The position numbers and the translations under genes were made by a program. The notes under the pieces were generated by a model, which saw only the letters and a program-made list of their open reading frames with translations, searched no databases and had not been told where the DNA came from. A stretch of 64,000 nucleotides of DNA from Bacillus pumilus. Lineage in GTDB: Bacteria > Bacillota > Bacilli > Bacillales > Bacillaceae. Position 1 is the first letter of the stretch. Each line of letters opens with the position of its first letter. Positions 54,432-62,767 of this stretch are shown one piece after another. The stretch spans positions 124,001 through 188,000 of the forward strand of contig NZ_LT906438.1 in NCBI RefSeq assembly GCF_900186955.1, given 5' to 3'.

Positions 54432-55810
54432 CTATTGCTTATTTTCCTCAAATTCAACAGCCATATCATCATGAAAACCAAATAAGTATGTGAAAATAAA
54501 TCCAGCGACATAAGCAATAAAGAGTCCGATTAAGTAAAGAAGCATTTGATGTGTGTGAACAATAAAGGTTAATGGGAGACCTGATACACCAATCGCCTTC
54601 GTTGCAATTTGGAAGTAGGCTTGAAATGCACCGCCGATTCCAGCGCCAAGACAAGCGGTGAGAAATGGTCGTCCCAGCGGGAGTGTCACACCAAAAATGA
54701 GTGGTTCACCAATGCCAAGCATCCCTGAAGGAAGTCCACCCGCGATGGCTCTTTTGAGTTTTTTCTTTTTTGTCTTCATATAAATGGCGAATGCCGCACC
54801 TACCTGTCCTGCACCGCCCATAGCGAGAATCGGCAAAAGCGGGTCATCTCCTATGGAATTGATGAGTTCCATATGAATCGGTGTCAGTCCTTGGTGAAGT
54901 CCTGTTACAACAAGTGGAAGGAAGGTTGCACCAAGAATAAATCCAGCGAAGATTCCGCCCATATTTAATAGATAAGTTAATCCTGAGGTAATGGCATCCG
55001 ATATAAATCCGCCGACTGGCATGAAGACAACGTACGTAAAAATGCCTGTAATGAGTAGTGTGATGGTTGGTGTGACGATGATATCAAGTGATTGCGGGAC
55101 GAATCGTCTGATTCTTGTTTCCACAAGCGCCATAAAGATGGCAGCTAGAAGAACACCAATAAGCCCGCCTCTGCCTGGTAGAATATTTGTGCCAAATAAC
55201 ATAATATCTGCGGAGGCTGGATTAATAATGAGGATACCAGCTAATGCGCCTAATGCAGGAGAGCCTCCGAACTCCTTTGCGGCATTTGTTCCAACTAATA
55301 TACCGAGATAAGCGAACAAGCCTGAACCAATAACGGTTAAAATGATCGCTGCTTGAGACTTTCCATCAAGCCAGCCCGCTTGCACGATTGCTTTTGTAAT
55401 CCCTGTAATAAGACCTGATGCAACGAGTGCTGGAATGATAGGTATAAAAATGCTGGCAATTCGTCGCAAGAACAGCTTGAACGGTGTGCGGTTTTTTGTG
55501 AAATGGCTTGCTTGTTTTTCTGTGCTTCGTTGTTTAAATCATACGAGCCAGAGGCATTTAGCAGTTGTTCAAATGCACTTGATACTTGGTTGACAACACC
55601 AGTACCTAAGATAATTTGTAGCGTTTCTGCCTCAACGACTCCAATGACGCCATCGAGTTCTTTGATTTCATTGATCTGAACTTGTTCATTGTCAATCGGT
55701 GTAATTCGGAGACGCGTCATACAATGTGTATGGGAAGAGATGTTTTCAGAACCACCACAGAGAGAAAGAATGTCTTTCGCCAACTGCTGATATTTCGTTT
55801 GATGACTCAT
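54432..55810 (-). pseudogene. murP: MurP, PTS EIIBC for N-acetylmuramic acid, frameshifted
   Basis: Two frames make up one PTS permease. The EIIB domain starts at ATG 55810; its phosphorylation motif HCMTRLR has the cysteine at residue 30. The EIIC domain (RRIASIFIPIIPALVASGLI onward, with GIGEPLIFGVTLP) continues in another frame to 54432. The switch falls at an A5 run (coding strand, 55519-55515). One extra A there would restore a protein of 459 residues, the normal size. As read, the EIIB frame runs into about 50 wrong residues and stops at 55337. It could be a true mutation, a slippage-prone tract or a sequencing error. Confidence 0.85.
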
Positions 55811-57222
55811 GTTGAATCCCCCTTTGATTTTCGTTTCATGGAGCGGATGGCATGTCTTGTTTTGTCAATATATTGCGCTGTCTCTTCATATTGATGGGAA
55901 GCTAAGCTGAGGAACAAGACATCAATTAAGTAGAGCTGTGCCATTCTAGAGGAAGTGGCTGCACTGCGAAAAGGTGCTTCATTGGAACCGGACGTCGATA
56001 GGTGAACGTCACATAAGGCAGAAACGCTTGTTTGACCTGGATGTGTCAATGCAATGGTTTTCACTCCATTGTCTTTTGCGAGCTGAAGGGCTTGAATGAT
56101 GTCTAACGTTTCTCCTGAAAAGGATATACCGAACACGATGTCATTCTTTCCTGCATTTGCGATGACCGTTGATGCGATGTGCATGTCAGTGAAGGCAGTC
56201 GCTGCATAATTGATTCTGAGAAATTTCTGCTGGGCATCCGCTGCGACGATGCCAGATGCACCGACGCCGATAAAATGGATTTGGTTTGCATGCAGCAGTA
56301 ATTGAACAGCCTCTTCTAATGCCTCTGCATTTAAAATAGAAGCGGTGTCCTTAATCGATTGAATCGAGTTTCCTGCTGTTTTTTTGTCTGTGTTTGTTTG
56401 GAGCATGACGATGGCAGTTTTGACTTCTAAGTCTGCCGCTTCAAGCGTTTTCACGGCTTGTTCGTAGGGAGCGTTTGTCACATGTTGAATGATGGTGATG
56501 GCGCGTTCTTTTAATTTATGATTGCTGACTTTTACATCAACCATCAGGTTTTCATATACTTTTCCTTGTCTGATCATGACAGAGGTGGAAAGCATATTTA
56601 AAATCATTTTATGAGCGGATGCGGCTTTCATTCGTGTTGACCCGGTGATGGCTTCAGGTCCTACAATGACTTCAATGGCGCAGTCTGCCAGTTCGCTAAT
56701 TTTTGCTTGTTCATTACAGCTGAGGGCTACTGTTTTTGCGCCGATGGATTTAGCGTAGTTTAAAGCGCCGATGATGTAGGGTGTCCTACCGCTGGCGGCG
56801 ATACCGACGACTGTATCTTTTGATGTCAGGTGAATGTGTACTAAATCCTGTTTGCCCGCTTCTTCACTGTCTTCCACATCTTCGGCAGCATGTGAAAAAG
56901 CAGCGTCTCCGCCTGCCATGATGCCGACAATCACATCAGGTGAGACGCTATAGGTAGGGGGACATTCGACAGCATCCATCACGCCAAGTCTGCCGCTTGT
57001 CCCGGCTCCTAAATAAACGAGTCTGCCCCCATTTGAGATGGATTCATAGGCGAAGTCACTTGCTGTTTTGACATGTGGTAGGACACGGTTGACTGCTTGA
57101 GCGACCTTCATATCTTCTTCATTAATCATTTGGAGCATTTCGAGTGGATCTGCTTGTGATATTCCCATTGTGTTAGGATTTCTTGATTCTGTTGTCAAAG
57201 AACGCAATTGAGATGGCTGCAT
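55807..57222 (-). CDS. murQ: MurQ etherase fused to the SIS domain of repressor MurR
   Basis: A 471-residue protein where MurQ alone is about 304. Residues 1-280 are MurNAc-6-phosphate etherase: [20 protein letters not shown] with the catalytic-region Glu 86, and [15 protein letters not shown]. Residues 285-471 match the sugar-isomerase (SIS) domain of the RpiR-type regulator Mur[35 protein letters not shown] and [14 protein letters not shown]. The MurR helix-turn-helix and the last 25 or so residues of MurQ are missing. The join is near 56368-56385 and in frame. ATG 57222 follows AAGGAGGA. The stop overlaps the murP start by four bases. Confidence 0.9.
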   Translation of the reverse strand: MQPSQLRSLTTESRNPNTMGISQADPLEMLQMINEEDMKVAQAVNRVLPHVKTASDFAYESISNGGRLVYLGAGTSGRLGVMDAVECPPTYSVSPDVIVGIMAGGDAAFSHAAEDVEDSEEAGKQDLVHIHLTSKDTVVGIAASGRTPYIIGALNYAKSIGAKTVALSCNEQAKISELADCAIEVIVGPEAITGSTRMKAASAHKMILNMLSTSVMIRQGKVYENLMVDVKVSNHKLKERAITIIQHVTNAPYEQAVKTLEAADLEVKTAIVMLQTNTDKKTAGNSIQSIKDTASILNAEALEEAVQLLLHANQIHFIGVGASGIVAADAQQKFLRINYAATAFTDMHIASTVIANAGKNDIVFGISFSGETLDIIQALQLAKDNGVKTIALTHPGQTSVSALCDVHLSTSGSNEAPFRSAATSSRMAQLYLIDVLFLSLASHQYEETAQYIDKTRHAIRSMKRKSKGDST

Positions 57223-57251
57223 GCGACATTCCTCCTTATTTCTTCATTTTC

Positions 57252-57280
57252 AGTATATTCAGTATGATATGAAATTTCAA
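57252..57280 (-). promoter_or_regulatory. Sigma-A promoter of the murQ operon
   Basis: On the minus strand: TTGAAA (57280-57275), 17 bases, then TATACT (57257-57252). The -35 lies inside an operator-like palindrome. Confidence 0.75.
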
Positions 57281-57312
57281 CATTATATTTAAATATTGAA
57301 ATTATATTTCAA
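57270..57312. promoter_or_regulatory. Operator-like palindromes at the murQ promoter
   Basis: TGAAATTTCA (57270-57279) is a perfect 10-bp palindrome on the -35. TTGAAAT-TAT-ATTTCAA (57296-57312) is a second dyad 16 bases upstream. Both share the half-site TTGAAAT/ATTTCAA. They fit an RpiR-type operator such as MurR would use. Confidence 0.6.
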
Positions 57313-57371
57313 TTAAAAAGTAGTGCTATTTGAAGGTAAATAGTTAGAAAATAAAAAAAATAAAAATCCCC

Positions 57372-57401
57372 TTTACAAAAGGGGGACAACCTGTATATAA
57401 T
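57372..57401 (+). promoter_or_regulatory. Promoter of the tRNA cluster
   Basis: TTTACA (57372-57377), 18 bases, then TATAAT (57396-57401), 42 bases before the first tRNA. Confidence 0.65.
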
Positions 57402-57443
57402 AACTTTTGTCAGCTTCAAGGAAACAGTCAAACTTGACAAATT

Positions 57444-57518
57444 GGCCCGTTGGTCAAGCGGTTAAGACACCGCCCTTTCACGGCGGTAACACGGGTTCGA
57501 ATCCCGTACGGGTCACCA
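57444..57518 (+). tRNA. tRNA-Glu (TTC)
   Basis: 75 bases with encoded CCA. The acceptor is GGCCCGT/ACGGGTC, and the anticodon loop CTTTCAC gives TTC. Confidence 0.96.
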
Positions 57519-57524
57519 TAATGT

Positions 57525-57600
57525 GGAGGATTAGCTCAGCTGGGAGAGCATCTGCCTTACAAGCAGAGGGTCGGCGGTTCGAGCCCGTCATCCTCCACCA
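57525..57600 (+). tRNA. tRNA-Val (TAC)
   Basis: 76 bases with encoded CCA. The acceptor is GGAGGAT/ATCCTCC, and the anticodon loop CTTACAA gives TAC. Confidence 0.96.
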
Positions 57601-57603
57601 TAT

Positions 57604-57676
<73 letters not shown>

Positions 57677-57704
57677 CTGTTTTTACTTTATCAATTCCAT
57701 ATGT

Positions 57705-57789
57705 GGAGGGGTAGCGAAGTGGCTAAACGCGGCGGACTGTAAATCCGCTCCCTCCGGGTTCGGCGGTTCGAATCCGCCCCCCTCCACCA
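57705..57789 (+). tRNA. tRNA-Tyr (GTA)
   Basis: 85 bases, class II with a long variable arm and encoded CCA. The anticodon loop CTGTAAA gives GTA. Confidence 0.96.
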
Positions 57790-57793
57790 TTTT

Positions 57794-57865
57794 TGGGCTA
57801 TAGCCAAGCGGTAAGGCAACGGACTTTGACTCCGTCATGCGTTGGTTCGAATCCAGCTAGCCCAG
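57794..57865 (+). tRNA. tRNA-Gln (TTG), CCA not encoded
   Basis: 72 bases. The acceptor is TGGGCTA/TAGCCCA, and the anticodon loop CTTTGAC gives TTG. No CCA follows the discriminator G. Confidence 0.95.
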
Positions 57866-57867
57866 TT

Positions 57868-57900
57868 AAGACACCTTTTTCAAAAAGGTGTCTTTTTTTT
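57868..57900 (+). terminator. Terminator of the tRNA cluster
   Basis: AAGACACCTTTT (57868-57879) and AAAAGGTGTCTT (57883-57894) pair perfectly over 12 bases with a TCA loop, followed by more Ts. Confidence 0.9.
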
Positions 57901-58002
57901 ATGTGAGTAGGCAGAATGTATAACTATTCAAAATATTGTTGAGTTGAGTCAGGAGGCATCAAGAAAGTAAAATATAAGCATGAACAGAAAGGGGATGTAC
58001 AT

Positions 58003-58914
58003 ATGGGAGATCAAAAGAAAGTCACGCTTGTCGGCGTTCCAATGGATTTGGGTCAAATGAGAAGGGGCGTCGACATGGGACCGAGTGCGATTCGGTGTGC
58101 AGGCGTAAAAGAAAAATTGGAATCGCTTTCATTTGATGTGGAGGATCTCGGAGATATTCCGGTTGAACAAAGAGATGATGAAAAAGGTTTATATACAAGT
58201 GAAAAGCTAAAAAATTTAACGGAGAATGCTGGTGCGAATCAGCTGCTGGCTGAGAAGGTTGACAGTATTGTGCAATCAGGTTCATTCCCGCTCATTTTAG
58301 GCGGTGATCACAGCATTGCCATTGGCACACTTGCTGGTGTATCCAAGCATTATGAAAACTTAGGTGTCATTTGGTATGATGCTCACGGTGATTTAAATAC
58401 AGAGGAAACCTCTCCTTCTGGAAATATACATGGTATGCCGCTTGCAGTCAGTCTTGGCCTTGGGCATGCTGATTTGACGAACATTGGTGGTTATTCTCCA
58501 AAATTGAAGCCTGAGAATGTTGTTTTAATTGGTGCTCGATCCTTAGATGAAGGAGAGCGGGCATTAATTAGAGAGAAAGGCGTTAAAGTGTATACGATGC
58601 ATGAAATAGATCGTTTAGGGATGACAAGGGTGATGGAGGAAGCCATTTCTTATTTAAAGGAAAGAACGGATGGTGTCCACCTGTCGCTTGATTTAGATGG
58701 ATTAGATCCAGCTGAGTGTCCAGGTGTAGGAACTCCTGTGGCAGGCGGCATCAGTTACCGTGAGAGTCATCTAGCCATGGAGCTTTTAGAGGAAGCGGGT
58801 ATTTTGACTTCAGCTGAATTTGTTGAGGTGAATCCGGTTTTGGATGAAAAAAATAAAACAGCCGAGGCAGCTGTTGCGTTGATTGGATCATTAATGGGCG
58901 AAAAGCTATTGTAG
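58003..58914 (+). CDS. rocF: Arginase
   Basis: A 303-residue binuclear-manganese arginase converting arginine to ornithine and urea. Metal ligands: His 103 in GGDHS (100-104), Asp 126, His 128 and Asp 130 in YDAHGDLN, and Asp 230 and Asp 232 in LSLDLDGLD. ATG 58003 follows AAAGGGGATG. It stands alone here, between the tRNA cluster and sigW, without the usual rocDE partners. The symbol follows function; agmatinase is less likely given the close arginase spacing. Confidence 0.9.
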   Translation: MGDQKKVTLVGVPMDLGQMRRGVDMGPSAIRCAGVKEKLESLSFDVEDLGDIPVEQRDDEKGLYTSEKLKNLTENAGANQLLAEKVDSIVQSGSFPLILGGDHSIAIGTLAGVSKHYENLGVIWYDAHGDLNTEETSPSGNIHGMPLAVSLGLGHADLTNIGGYSPKLKPENVVLIGARSLDEGERALIREKGVKVYTMHEIDRLGMTRVMEEAISYLKERTDGVHLSLDLDGLDPAECPGVGTPVAGGISYRESHLAMELLEEAGILTSAEFVEVNPVLDEKNKTAEAAVALIGSLMGEKLL

Positions 58915-58940
58915 AGCGGGACTTGTTCCCGTTCTTTTTT
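58914..58940 (+). terminator. Intrinsic terminator after arginase
   Basis: GAGCGGGA (58914-58921) and TCCCGTTC (58927-58934), with one G-U, followed by T6. Confidence 0.9.
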
Positions 58941-59034
58941 GTTTTGGATAAATTTAAGGATATATTAAGGTTTTTACTGGTGGATATACGTAACACGCTG
59001 TCAAAAATTTGTTACACTATTTTTTAGAGGAGAA

Positions 59035-59062
59035 TGAAACCTTTTGGAAAGAGGTTCGTATA
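59035..59062 (+). promoter_or_regulatory. Sigma-W autoregulatory promoter of sigW
   Basis: TGAAAC (59035-59040), 16 bases, then CGTATA (59057-59062). This is the exact sigma-W consensus, so sigW-rsiW is autoregulated. Confidence 0.9.
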
Positions 59063-59097
59063 CATAAAGACCGGTGAAGGCAGAGGTTGAATATACT

Positions 59098-59661
59098 ATG
59101 GACACAATGATTAAAAAGAGAATTAAGCAATTGAAAAAAGGCGACCAGAACGCATTTGCAGACATCGTAGACCTGTATAAAGACAAAATTTATCAGCTGT
59201 GCTACCGTATGCTTGGGAATGCACACGAAGCAGAGGATATTGCACAGGAGGCGTTTATTCGTGCCTATGTGAATATTGAAAGCTTTGATGTGAATCGTAA
59301 GTTTTCTACGTGGCTGTACCGCATTGCAACCAACCTGACCATCGATCGTATTCGCAAAAAAAAGCCGGATTATTATTTAGATGCAGAGGTGGCAGGAACA
59401 GAAGGATTGAATATGTATTCTCAAATTGCTGCTGATGGCATTTTGCCAGAGGAAGAGGTGGTGTCTCTTGAATTATCGAGTACCATTCAGCAAAAAATTC
59501 TAAGATTACCCGATAAATATCGTTCGGTCATCGTATTAAAGTATATTGATGAACTCTCGTTAAAAGAAATTAGTGAGATTTTAAATATACCTGTTGGTAC
59601 GGTGAAAACGAGAATACACAGGGGTAGAGAGGCTCTCCGGAAACAGTTGAGAGACCTTTGA
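59098..59661 (+). CDS. sigW: ECF sigma factor SigW
   Basis: A 187-residue ECF sigma factor directing the envelope-stress and antimicrobial-peptide resistance regulon. Region 2 contains CYRMLGNAHEAEDIAQEAFI and KFSTWLYRIATNLTIDRIRK. Region 4 contains LPDKYRSVIVLKYIDELSLK and GTVKTRIHRGREALRKQL. ATG 59098 follows GAGGTTG and matches the B. subtilis length. rsiW follows after 14 bases. Confidence 0.96.
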   Translation: MDTMIKKRIKQLKKGDQNAFADIVDLYKDKIYQLCYRMLGNAHEAEDIAQEAFIRAYVNIESFDVNRKFSTWLYRIATNLTIDRIRKKKPDYYLDAEVAGTEGLNMYSQIAADGILPEEEVVSLELSSTIQQKILRLPDKYRSVIVLKYIDELSLKEISEILNIPVGTVKTRIHRGREALRKQLRDL

Positions 59662-59675
59662 GTGAGGTGATTTTG

Positions 59676-60302
59676 ATGAGCTGTCAGGAAAAAATCGTCC
59701 TGCTTATGCATCAGTATTTAGACGGGGACATTGAGCCCCAAGACGAAAAAGAATTAAAAAGCCATCTGCAATCGTGTGAGGAGTGCCGTACTCATTTTCA
59801 ACAAATTGAGAAATCCATCGCGCTTGTGCAGAGTACATCTCATATAGAAGCACCGACTGATTTCACTGCAAAGGTGATGGCAGGTCTTCCAAAGGAAAAA
59901 AAGCGTGTGTCGGTTCAAAGATGGATCAAAGCTCATCCGCTGATGGTGGCCGCTGCCCTCTTTCTCATTTTGATGGGAGGCAGTCTGTTTACAAGCTGGA
60001 ATACGGATCATAATTTCAGTGTGTCGAAGCAGCCGAATCTCGTCGTTGTAAATGATACAGTGACCGTACCTAAAGGGGAAACCGTAAAAGGTGATGTCAC
60101 TGTCAAAAATGGCAAGCTGATTGTAGAAGGCAAGGTTGATGGAAATGTCACCGTCGTCAATGGGGAACAGCTGACTGCTTCTGCCGGACAAGTCACTGGT
60201 CAAATTAATGAAATTAATGAAGTGTTTGATTGGATTTGGTACAAAATGAAATCTACAGTACAAAATGTGATGCGGGTCATTGGACCAGAGGAGCAAAAGT
60301 AA
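59676..60302 (+). CDS. rsiW: Anti-sigma-W factor RsiW
   Basis: A 208-residue membrane anti-sigma factor. The zinc-associated domain has H-x3-C-x2-C at His 30, Cys 34 and Cys 37. One membrane helix spans about residues 88-105. The extracytoplasmic part keeps SKQPNLVVVNDTVTVPKGET and the TASAGQ segment near the known PrsW cutting region. ATG 59676 follows GTGAGGTGA; an in-frame codon at 59658 overlapping the sigW end is rejected. Confidence 0.95.
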   Translation: MSCQEKIVLLMHQYLDGDIEPQDEKELKSHLQSCEECRTHFQQIEKSIALVQSTSHIEAPTDFTAKVMAGLPKEKKRVSVQRWIKAHPLMVAAALFLILMGGSLFTSWNTDHNFSVSKQPNLVVVNDTVTVPKGETVKGDVTVKNGKLIVEGKVDGNVTVVNGEQLTASAGQVTGQINEINEVFDWIWYKMKSTVQNVMRVIGPEEQK

Positions 60303-60314
60303 TTATACGGGTCG

Positions 60315-60346
60315 AGAGCAGTCTCTTTAGGGACTGCTCTTTTTCT
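60315..60346 (+). terminator. Intrinsic terminator after rsiW
   Basis: AGAGCAGTC (60315-60323) and GACTGCTCT (60332-60340) form a perfect stem followed by T4-5. Confidence 0.9.
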
Positions 60347-60383
60347 ATATTATAGGTCAGAATGTATGCGAGCTAGCAGGCCA

Positions 60384-60395
60384 GCCATATATGGC
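60384..60395. promoter_or_regulatory. 12-bp perfect palindrome upstream of the cdaA promoter
   Basis: GCCATATATGGC lies about 30 bases before the -10. It may be a protein-binding site; no known operator is recognised. Confidence 0.35.
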
Positions 60396-60422
60396 AACTG
60401 TTTTCCTTGCTGAAACAAAATG

Positions 60423-60431
60423 TGATATAAT
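60423..60431 (+). promoter_or_regulatory. Extended -10 promoter of cdaA-cdaR-glmM
   Basis: TG-A-TATAAT (60423-60431), with perfect -10 and weak -35. Confidence 0.6.
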
Positions 60432-60438
60432 AGCCACG

Positions 60439-60467
60439 CTATGTATTTACACATAGGCTCTTTTTTT
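60439..60467 (+). terminator. Terminator-like hairpin in the cdaA leader
   Basis: CTATGT (60439-60444) and ACATAG (60451-60456), then four bases and T7 (60461-60467). It begins about eight bases after the -10, within the predicted 5' leader. The stem is short, so termination may be partial (an attenuator) or nil. Confidence 0.4.
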
Positions 60468-60518
60468 ATCAAAAATGCATCAAACGAAGAATAACTGAAA
60501 ATTCTGGAGGACGAGGAA

Positions 60519-61340
60519 ATGGCTTTAGGGGATATTCCTATTTTGCAGTACCTCGGTAATGCTGTTGATATTCTCGTTGTTTGGTATGTGATATATAAAT
60601 TAATGATGGTCATCCGCGGAACAAAAGCGGTTCAGCTTTTAAAGGGAATTGTGGTCATTGTTCTCGTCAGGATGGGAAGTGCGTATCTCGGTCTTAACAC
60701 ACTTCAATGGCTGATGGATCAAGCGATTACGTGGGGATTCCTTGCGATCATTATTATTTTTCAGCCAGAGCTAAGGAGAGCGCTTGAGCAGCTTGGGCGC
60801 GGCCGTTTCTTCTCAAGAAGCGGGACACCTGTAGAGGAACAGCAGCAGAAAACGATCGAGGCAATTACAAAAGCAATTAACTATATGGCAAAACGCAGAA
60901 TCGGCGCGCTGCTGACAATTGAGCGTGATACTGGGATGAATGATTACATAGAGACTGGAATTCCTTTGAATGCAAAGGTGAGTTCAGAGCTGCTCATTAA
61001 TATTTTCATTCCAAATACACCACTTCATGACGGTGCTGTCATTATGAAGCGTGATGAGATTGCAGCTGCCGCTTGTTATTTACCGCTGTCAGAAAGTCCT
61101 TTTATCTCTAAGGAACTAGGGACGCGTCACCGGGCGGCAGTCGGAATTAGCGAAGTGACAGACAGCTTGACCGTCATCGTTTCTGAGGAGACAGGCGGCA
61201 TTTCTGTCGCGAGAAATGGTGATCTCCACCGAGAATTGACAGAAGAAGCGCTTGAAGAAATGCTGATTGCTGAATTTAGTAAGAACAGCAAAGATGCTTC
61301 CTCGACCAAATGGTATTGGAGGGGCAAGAAAAATGGATAA
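60519..61340 (+). CDS. cdaA: CdaA, diadenylate cyclase (c-di-AMP synthase)
   Basis: A 273-residue membrane enzyme with three N-terminal helices (about 14-90) and a DAC domain. The catalytic DGA is at 171-173 (LHDGAVI) and RHR at 203-205 (GTRHRAAVG). It makes c-di-AMP for potassium and osmotic control and for wall homeostasis. ATG 60519 follows GGAGGACGAGG. It overlaps cdaR by eight bases; the cdaA-cdaR-glmM order is conserved in Firmicutes, and CdaR and GlmM bind and modulate CdaA. Confidence 0.97.
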   Translation: MALGDIPILQYLGNAVDILVVWYVIYKLMMVIRGTKAVQLLKGIVVIVLVRMGSAYLGLNTLQWLMDQAITWGFLAIIIIFQPELRRALEQLGRGRFFSRSGTPVEEQQQKTIEAITKAINYMAKRRIGALLTIERDTGMNDYIETGIPLNAKVSSELLINIFIPNTPLHDGAVIMKRDEIAAAACYLPLSESPFISKELGTRHRAAVGISEVTDSLTVIVSEETGGISVARNGDLHRELTEEALEEMLIAEFSKNSKDASSTKWYWRGKKNG

Positions 61341-62742
61341 GATTTTGAATAATCGCTGGGCCGTAAAGCTTTTTGCATTGGTCTTCGCTTTATTGCTGTA
61401 TGGTGCAGTCAATTCAGCGCAAGCGCCCACGCCGAAAAAAATCGGTGAATCCTTTTTCCCAACATCGACGACAGATGAAGCGACCTTAACCGATATTCCT
61501 GTTAAAGCGTATTATGATGACGAGAAGTATGTCGTCACTGGTGTGCCGCAAACAGTCAATGTGACGATTAAAGGGTCAACGAGTGCTGTGAAAACAGCAA
61601 GACAAACAAAGAACTTCGAAATATATGCAGATATGCAGAATTTATCCACAGGTACTCATAAAGTGGAGCTGAAGGCAAGAGATGTATCAAAAGGACTCAC
61701 GCTATCGATCAATCCATCTGTGACGACGGTGACGATACAAGAAAAAACAACAGCAGAATTTCCTGTTGAAACCGAATTTTATAATCAAAATAAAATCAAA
61801 GACGGCTATTCACCTGAACAGCCTATTGTGAATCCGAAAAAAGTCACAGTCACAGGTTCAAAAGACGTGATCGACAAAATTTCTGTCATTAAAGCATTTG
61901 TGAACCTAGAGGATGTCGATCAGCAAATTGAAAAGGAAGCGAAGCTCACTGTGTATGATAGCAGCGGGAATGAGCTGCCAGTCGAATTGAGTCCGTCTGT
62001 TGTGAATATTACAGTTCCCATCTCAAGTCCAAGCAAAAAGGTTCCGTTTAAAATAGAGCGGACTGGCAGTTTGCCGGATGGGATCAGTATCTCAAGTATT
62101 GAGACAAGCCCGAGTGAGGTCACAGTGTACGGCTCTCAAAAAGTGCTGGATTCGCTTGATTTTATTGATGGCGTCAAGCTGGACCTAAGCAAAATCAAAG
62201 ATGATACGGAGATTGATGCCGACATTCCCCTGCCAGATGGTGTGAAAAAGGTATCGCCCGAAACGGTGAAGATCAAAGTGAAGGTTGCTACAGCTCAAGA
62301 AAAAAAGATCGATAATGTACCAATCTCTGTCGTAGGTCTAAGCAAAGATCTCACCTCTGATTTTGTGAGCCCATCTTCTGGACGGCTTACGTTAACAGCA
62401 AAGGGATCAAAGAGTGCGATTGATAAACTAAAGGCTTCAGATGTTGAAGCCTATATCAATGTCGGGGACTTGAACGAAGGAACACATGAGGTCACAATTC
62501 AAGTGAACGGTCCTCAAAATGTGACGTGGACATTATCGAGATCAAAGGTCAAAGTGAAATTGACTTCTACTGAAACAGAAGATCAGCCAGCGTCTACAAA
62601 TGATCAGAAGAAGCCATCTTCTGATGACGATGATCAGGAAGAGAAGAGCAAAGAAGAATCCACGCAAGATAAAGCGAAGAAAGAATCAAGTCAAAGACAG
62701 CGGATCAAAGAAGATAAAAAAGAGGACGAAGCGGCCTCTTGA
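61333..62742 (+). CDS. cdaR: CdaR, YbbR-domain regulator of CdaA
   Basis: A 469-residue protein with one N-terminal membrane anchor (AVKLFALVFALLLYGAV) and four extracytoplasmic YbbR repeats, each ending in a V-x-V-x-G/E pattern (about residues 40-420). A charged Glu/Lys/Ser tail of about 60 residues closes it. It modulates CdaA. The start is ATG 61333 inside the end of cdaA; a longer frame from 61267 is rejected. Confidence 0.94.
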   Translation: MDKILNNRWAVKLFALVFALLLYGAVNSAQAPTPKKIGESFFPTSTTDEATLTDIPVKAYYDDEKYVVTGVPQTVNVTIKGSTSAVKTARQTKNFEIYADMQNLSTGTHKVELKARDVSKGLTLSINPSVTTVTIQEKTTAEFPVETEFYNQNKIKDGYSPEQPIVNPKKVTVTGSKDVIDKISVIKAFVNLEDVDQQIEKEAKLTVYDSSGNELPVELSPSVVNITVPISSPSKKVPFKIERTGSLPDGISISSIETSPSEVTVYGSQKVLDSLDFIDGVKLDLSKIKDDTEIDADIPLPDGVKKVSPETVKIKVKVATAQEKKIDNVPISVVGLSKDLTSDFVSPSSGRLTLTAKGSKSAIDKLKASDVEAYINVGDLNEGTHEVTIQVNGPQNVTWTLSRSKVKVKLTSTETEDQPASTNDQKKPSSDDDDQEEKSKEESTQDKAKKESSQRQRIKEDKKEDEAAS

Positions 62743-62767
62743 ATGGTAAAAAAGGAGCGATTGAAAC

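Noticed and set aside
55500..55530. Programmed -1 frameshifting in murP
   Set aside because: The needed direction is right, but the tract is G-AAA-AAC rather than A-AAA-AAC and PTS EIIBC proteins are not known to use it; a mutation or sequencing error is simpler.
59754..60296. A 180-codon minus-strand frame opposite rsiW
   Set aside because: Fully antisense to a recognised anti-sigma factor, no family features, no separate promoter.
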